A stretch of 8,848 nt of DNA from JAUILA01 sp964563925. GTDB lineage: Bacteria > Bacteroidota > Bacteroidia > Cytophagales > Cyclobacteriaceae. The position numbers and the translations under genes were made by a program. The DNA is taken from the NCBI GenBank assembly GCA_964563925.1, contig CAZLZD010000097.1, forward strand, positions 1 to 8,848, written 5' to 3'. The notes under the pieces are model-generated. The model made no database searches, was not told where the DNA came from, and saw only the letters and a list, made by a program, of their open reading frames with translations. Position 1 is the stretch's first letter. Each line of letters starts with the position of its first letter. Positions 6,303 through 8,848 of the stretch are shown piece by piece.

Positions 6303-7412
6303 CTACCTGTTGATCACCCCGCGTTCCTTCAATAACTCAATCACCCTTTCCCTGGGCAGCGCCTTGATCTCATGTCCGTCCCTGCCTTTCATGTCCCTGG
6401 CCGCGAAAAGTGAATTCAGGATTGCCTCTTCCGTCGCTTCAATGGTTGCCAGAAATAAAGGCGTCATTTCACTGTTTTCAAGATGTTTAGGGAAATGCAG
6501 GCGTCCGCTCCCGGTCACAATCCTGTTTTCCACCGCAGTACTGAACGCAATCACATAATCTCCACTCCCGTTCGAGGCAATGCCCCCGGTACGTGCCAGA
6601 CCCATGATGGCCCGTTTTGCCATTCGCTCCAGATTGCGCTCCGACACCGGAGCATCGGTGGCTACCACAATCATACAGGATCCGTCACTGCTCTCCATAC
6701 CTTTCCCTTGCAACAACCTGCCGGCAGGTACCCCGGCGATCATCAGATCACCGCCAAAGTTTGTCTGTACCAGAACGCCCACCGTATACCCTCCGCGATC
6801 TTGCGGCAATAACCTGGACGAAGTGCCTATCCCTCCTTTGTAGCCAAAACAAATCGTCCCGGTGCCGGCTCCGACATTGCCCTCAGGAACCGGGCCGGTC
6901 GAAGCTTTCTCAATGGCCCGGAAGACATCAATTTCCCTGACATGTCGACCACGGATATCATTCAGGTACCCATCATTGGTTTCTCCTACCACTGCATTGA
7001 CACTGCGTGCCTCCTTGTTTCGGTCCAGGGTATATTGAATGAGTGCGTTCATCCCGGTCGGAACACTCAGCGTATTGGTAAGGACCACAGGTGTTTCTAT
7101 GTTCCCCAGTTCCATTATCTGGGTCACACCAACCAGTTTACCGTACCCATTTCCGACAAACACCGCCGCAGGAACTTTGTGGGTGTAAAGGTTATCACCA
7201 TGAGGAAGGATTGCCGTGACCCCGGTACGAATGCTGTCGGAAACAATCAGTGTGGTATGCCCGACTTTTACCCCGGCCACATCGGTGATGGCATTCCAGG
7301 GCCCGGGAGAATAAATGCCAGGCTTTATCCCGGCTTCACGAATTCTTTGCTGACCATGTATTGTGCAGGTAACGGCCAGCAGCAGGATAATAAACAATAA
7401 TTTTTGGCGCAT
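6303..7412 (-). CDS. Exported P1-family (DmpA/BapA type) self-cleaving aminopeptidase
   Basis: A 369-residue N-terminal-nucleophile hydrolase of peptidase family S58. The family includes DmpA (L-aminopeptidase / D-Ala-esterase/amidase) and BapA (beta-peptidyl aminopeptidase). It opens with a signal peptide (MRQKLLFIILLLAVTCTIHG, then QQ), so it should act in the periplasm. Family blocks run in order: PGPWNAITDVAGVKVGHTT, TGVTAILPHG, GNGYGKLVGVTQIMELG, LTNTLSVPTG, VVGETNDGYLND, GNVGAGTGT, and ARTGGIASNGSGD. In the last block S283 is the predicted nucleophile, released as the new N-terminus by autocleavage after G282. The ATG at 7412 is preferred over an in-frame TTG at 7424 because it gives the cleaner signal peptide. 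The stop is a tandem TAG-TGA. It is the first gene of the operon and probably supplies substrate to the symporter. L-, D- or beta-residue preference cannot be told from sequence. Confidence 0.93.
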   Translation of the reverse strand: MRQKLLFIILLLAVTCTIHGQQRIREAGIKPGIYSPGPWNAITDVAGVKVGHTTLIVSDSIRTGVTAILPHGDNLYTHKVPAAVFVGNGYGKLVGVTQIMELGNIETPVVLTNTLSVPTGMNALIQYTLDRNKEARSVNAVVGETNDGYLNDIRGRHVREIDVFRAIEKASTGPVPEGNVGAGTGTICFGYKGGIGTSSRLLPQDRGGYTVGVLVQTNFGGDLMIAGVPAGRLLQGKGMESSDGSCMIVVATDAPVSERNLERMAKRAIMGLARTGGIASNGSGDYVIAFSTAVENRIVTGSGRLHFPKHLENSEMTPLFLATIEATEEAILNSLFAARDMKGRDGHEIKALPRERVIELLKERGVINR

Positions 7413-7431
7413 GATTTGGTTCAAGTTTGTT

Positions 7432-7463
7432 CAATATTACAAACCTGAAGGCAGAGGCGCAAT
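7432..7463 (-). promoter_or_regulatory. Candidate Bacteroidota-type promoter for the peptidase operon
   Basis: On the minus strand, ATTG (7463-7460) is followed after 20 bases by TAATATTG (7439-7432). This fits the TTG-N17-23-TAnnTTTG pattern known for Bacteroidota, with one mismatch in the -7 element. It lies about 20 bases before the chosen ATG at 7412, which would leave a very short leader. The match is short and could be chance. Confidence 0.3.
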
Positions 7464-7503
7464 CTGCTTTTTCAGCTAAAGCCTGAATCCCCTTTAATTC
7501 AGG
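7451..7503 (-). terminator. Three adjacent small stem-loops after the secreted-protein gene, possible weak terminator
   Basis: Reading the minus strand, a perfect 7-base stem CCTGAAT/ATTCAGG with an 8-base loop (7503-7482) overlaps the stop codon of the upstream secreted-protein gene. It is followed by GCTTT/AAAGC with a 7-base loop (7482-7466) and by GCAGA/TCTGC with a 7-base loop (7467-7451). The first hairpin is followed by CTTTAG, a poor U-tract. The set may partly end transcription or stabilise the 3' end before the peptidase operon begins. On the plus strand the third hairpin runs into TTTTT, but no plus-strand gene lies there to use it. Confidence 0.35.
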
Positions 7504-8134
7504 GAAGTGTCTCGTCGCGAATCGCTGAGGTATTATACATCTGAACCACCATCGGGATTTCAAGAATACTGAATTCACGATCCCGGAGCCGGTCATATAA
7601 GGTGGAGTTATCGGCCAGGAATTCAGAAGTCAGCTTGATAAAATTATGATCGGCATTCACATTGAAGGCACTTTTATCAAAGGAGCCGGTAAGCCTGGCA
7701 GCTTCATCCTCCGGACGCTTCAGGAAAAAAGAAACTTTTTGATCCAGGCCCATAAAATGTCCGTTGCAATACATGATGTAATCCCGGCCTGTCCGGGCAT
7801 ACAGCGTCACCGGCCCTTCAACAATCATTTGTAACCAAATGGGTTCTCCGGCCTTTCCGTAGGATTCAAAAATCCTTTCCTTGCGGAAACTAATTTTTAT
7901 GGAGTTTTTAACGGTAAATTCAATCTGTTGCAGCGAGGCAGTAGTGAGTTCCCGGATTTCCGAGGATTCGTCGTTGCGAAAGAAAACTTTATCGTCTCCG
8001 GGAAGAAAATCATTTCTTACCAGGCCGGTTAATTCCTCCTGGTTGTTAAGTACCAGCTTACCCGGCTGGTAATCCTGTGCTTGTGCGGAAAAAATCAGTG
8101 CCAACATAGACACAAGCAGTGTGTATCCCTTCAT
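7499..8134 (-). CDS. Secreted protein of unknown function, Bacteroidota type
   Basis: A 211-residue protein with a clear signal peptide (MKGYTLLVSMLALIFSAQA, cleaved before QDYQPG), so it is exported to the periplasm or beyond. The mature part begins with a strand-rich stretch (GKLVLNNQEELTGLVRNDF, then KVFFRN and IKISF) that recalls the many uncharacterised Bacteroidota secreted proteins with a 'G-x-[IV]-…-G-x-[IV]' opening; this resemblance is from memory and not tested. The C-terminal half is charged and has no motif I recognise. There is no lipobox, no transmembrane helix after the signal and no catalytic signature. It sits between a methyltransferase and the peptidase operon on the same strand, separated from the operon by hairpins, so it is probably its own unit. 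No function is assigned. Confidence 0.75.
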   Translation of the reverse strand: MKGYTLLVSMLALIFSAQAQDYQPGKLVLNNQEELTGLVRNDFLPGDDKVFFRNDESSEIRELTTASLQQIEFTVKNSIKISFRKERIFESYGKAGEPIWLQMIVEGPVTLYARTGRDYIMYCNGHFMGLDQKVSFFLKRPEDEAARLTGSFDKSAFNVNADHNFIKLTSEFLADNSTLYDRLRDREFSILEIPMVVQMYNTSAIRDETLP

Positions 8135-8252
8135 TCTCGTGATTGTTCTAAAAATTCTCTACATAATTACTATTTATTTTAATACAATACCCGCACAATT
8201 CCCGGGTTAACATAAGGAGCGTAAGAAAATCACCAGCAACGGTGAAAATCGC
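8135..8252. other. Intergenic region with AT-rich upstream sequence of the secreted-protein gene
   Basis: These 118 bases hold no gene. The left part is AT-rich and should contain the promoter of the secreted-protein gene. A TAATATG-like element, TAATTATG at 8169-8162 on the minus strand, is a loose match to the Bacteroidota -7 box, without a well placed -33 partner. The right part holds a small hairpin described separately. Confidence 0.3.
8221..8245 (-). terminator. Candidate rho-independent terminator of the methyltransferase gene
   Basis: On the minus strand, TCACC (8245-8241) pairs with GGTGA (8234-8230) across a 6-base loop and is followed by TTTTCTTAC. It begins seven bases after the methyltransferase stop codon, the expected place for a terminator. 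The stem is only five pairs, so it would be weak. Confidence 0.45.
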
Positions 8253-8848
8253 TCAGGAGCGAATCAATCTGAACGGTTTTGATCGCTTGCCTATCAGGTA
8301 TTTAAATTTAAACAGGTTGTTTATGACACTGTCTAATTTCCAGGTTCGCGCGTGGGACCTGAAATCTGCCAGTCCGTCTACCGGCCGGTGTATGCTGGCA
8401 AATCCAAAACCGCCTGCAGTCTTCCTGAAGTCCTCCATTATAAGCCAGTGAGGGTACTTTTTCAGATGAGGCTGATACTTTTTACGGTTACAGTCATGGA
8501 TGACCAGTACCCCTTCCGGAGCAAGTAGCTCACGTGCATTATCCATACACGCCTCGCGGGCCATTCCGTCAACGAGAATAAGGTCGAAAGGTCCAAATTT
8601 TTCAGGAAAATGCACATAGGATTTAAAGTGCTCATAATACCCGTCTTCCGGATATTGAGCTATGTCAGGTTTGACATTAAATACCTGTACTTTTTCATCA
8701 TTTGATTCAATTTCCGGGGCTATCTCTTCATACCACTTCTCATTATGTTCCACAGAGATCCAGGAAGAATCATTGTCCAGCATCGGCGGATAATATAACG
8801 TGGAATACCCGCAACCGTATTCAAGGACCCGTTTTGGTCTTAAATTTT
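8253..8848 (-). CDS. Class I SAM-dependent methyltransferase, 5' end cut by the window edge
   Basis: The frame stays open to the right edge, and about 198 residues are visible. An ATG at 8783 is not the true start, because the SAM-binding motif I lies before it: RVLEYGCGYST, with the E-x-G-x-G pattern. Next come VEHNEKWYEEI (end of β2 with the acidic residue that binds the ribose), FDLILVDGMAREACMDNARELL (β4 region) and GVLVIHDCNR (β5). This fits a Rossmann-fold methyltransferase of the Methyltransf_24 style, which often acts on small molecules or sugars in cell-surface glycan clusters. The C-terminus is basic (FKFKYLIGKRSKPFRLIRS). The acceptor is unknown, and the neighbours upstream are outside the window. 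It is followed by a small hairpin and then the secreted-protein gene, and has no evident link to the peptidase operon. Confidence 0.8.
   Translation of the reverse strand, partial: NLRPKRVLEYGCGYSTLYYPPMLDNDSSWISVEHNEKWYEEIAPEIESNDEKVQVFNVKPDIAQYPEDGYYEHFKSYVHFPEKFGPFDLILVDGMAREACMDNARELLAPEGVLVIHDCNRKKYQPHLKKYPHWLIMEDFRKTAGGFGFASIHRPVDGLADFRSHARTWKLDSVINNLFKFKYLIGKRSKPFRLIRS

Noticed and set aside
6046..6558. A 170-codon open frame on the + strand spanning the peptidase-symporter gap
   Set aside because: It overlaps well-supported genes on the other strand at both ends and its product shows no motif or coherent hydrophobic pattern.
6942..7400. A 152-codon open frame on the + strand inside the peptidase gene
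   Set aside because: Antisense to a gene with a full set of S58 family motifs; composition is random-looking.
7451..7471. Plus-strand hairpin GCAGA/TCTGC followed by TTTTT, looking like a terminator
   Set aside because: No plus-strand gene lies upstream that would use it; the stem is only five pairs.
7336..7596. An 86-codon minus-strand frame bridging the secreted-protein and peptidase genes
   Set aside because: It overlaps both genes in another frame and lacks protein-like features; both neighbours have their own signal peptides.
8253..8783. Methyltransferase starting at the ATG at 8783
   Set aside because: The SAM-binding motif I is encoded upstream of that ATG in the same open frame, so the gene continues past the window edge.
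1..8848. CRISPR arrays, tRNA or rRNA genes, insertion sequences, integrase or transposase genes
   Set aside because: I looked for repeated units, cloverleaf-like sequence and transposase motifs and saw none.

Overview
The window looks like a chromosomal segment of a Bacteroidota bacterium. Three things point that way: start codons mostly lack a Shine-Dalgarno sequence, genes are tightly packed, and there is a secreted protein of a type common in that phylum together with a promoter-like element matching the TTG / TAnnTTTG pattern of the phylum. The placement is an inference from style and protein resemblance; no rRNA or marker gene is present.

Layout, left to right. A formate/nitrite-transporter family gene (40-882, +) meets the end of the large minus-strand cluster, and the two stop codons share four bases. 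From 7412 down to 879 six minus-strand genes follow one another, apparently as one operon. In order of transcription they are: an exported P1-family (DmpA/BapA type) self-cleaving aminopeptidase; a sodium:solute symporter; a GNAT N-acyltransferase; an M20 amidohydrolase; an alanine racemase; and a second PLP enzyme of the alanine/ornithine racemase family. The last five are spaced by 10, 2, -23 and 6 bases. A 125-base gap separates the peptidase from the symporter and holds a start-less open frame coding a hydrophobic segment. Upstream of the operon lie a secreted protein of unknown function (7499-8134, -) and a class I SAM-dependent methyltransferase whose 5' end is cut by the right edge (8253 to edge, -).

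How the operon may work (inference): the periplasmic peptidase releases N-terminal residues, possibly D-residues or small amides, from peptides or peptidoglycan fragments. The Na+ symporter imports the product. The amidohydrolase frees N-acylated amino acids, and the two racemases bring D- and L-forms of alanine and of a larger or basic amino acid into equilibrium. The acyltransferase could acylate one enantiomer, or detoxify. The GNAT + M20 pair recalls the known N-succinyl-amino-acid route for turning D- into L-amino acids. Here, however, the racemases are PLP enzymes, which need a free amino group, so the chemistry cannot be the same. This D-amino-acid/peptide salvage cassette is the most interesting system in the window. 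The rest is ordinary housekeeping or unknown.
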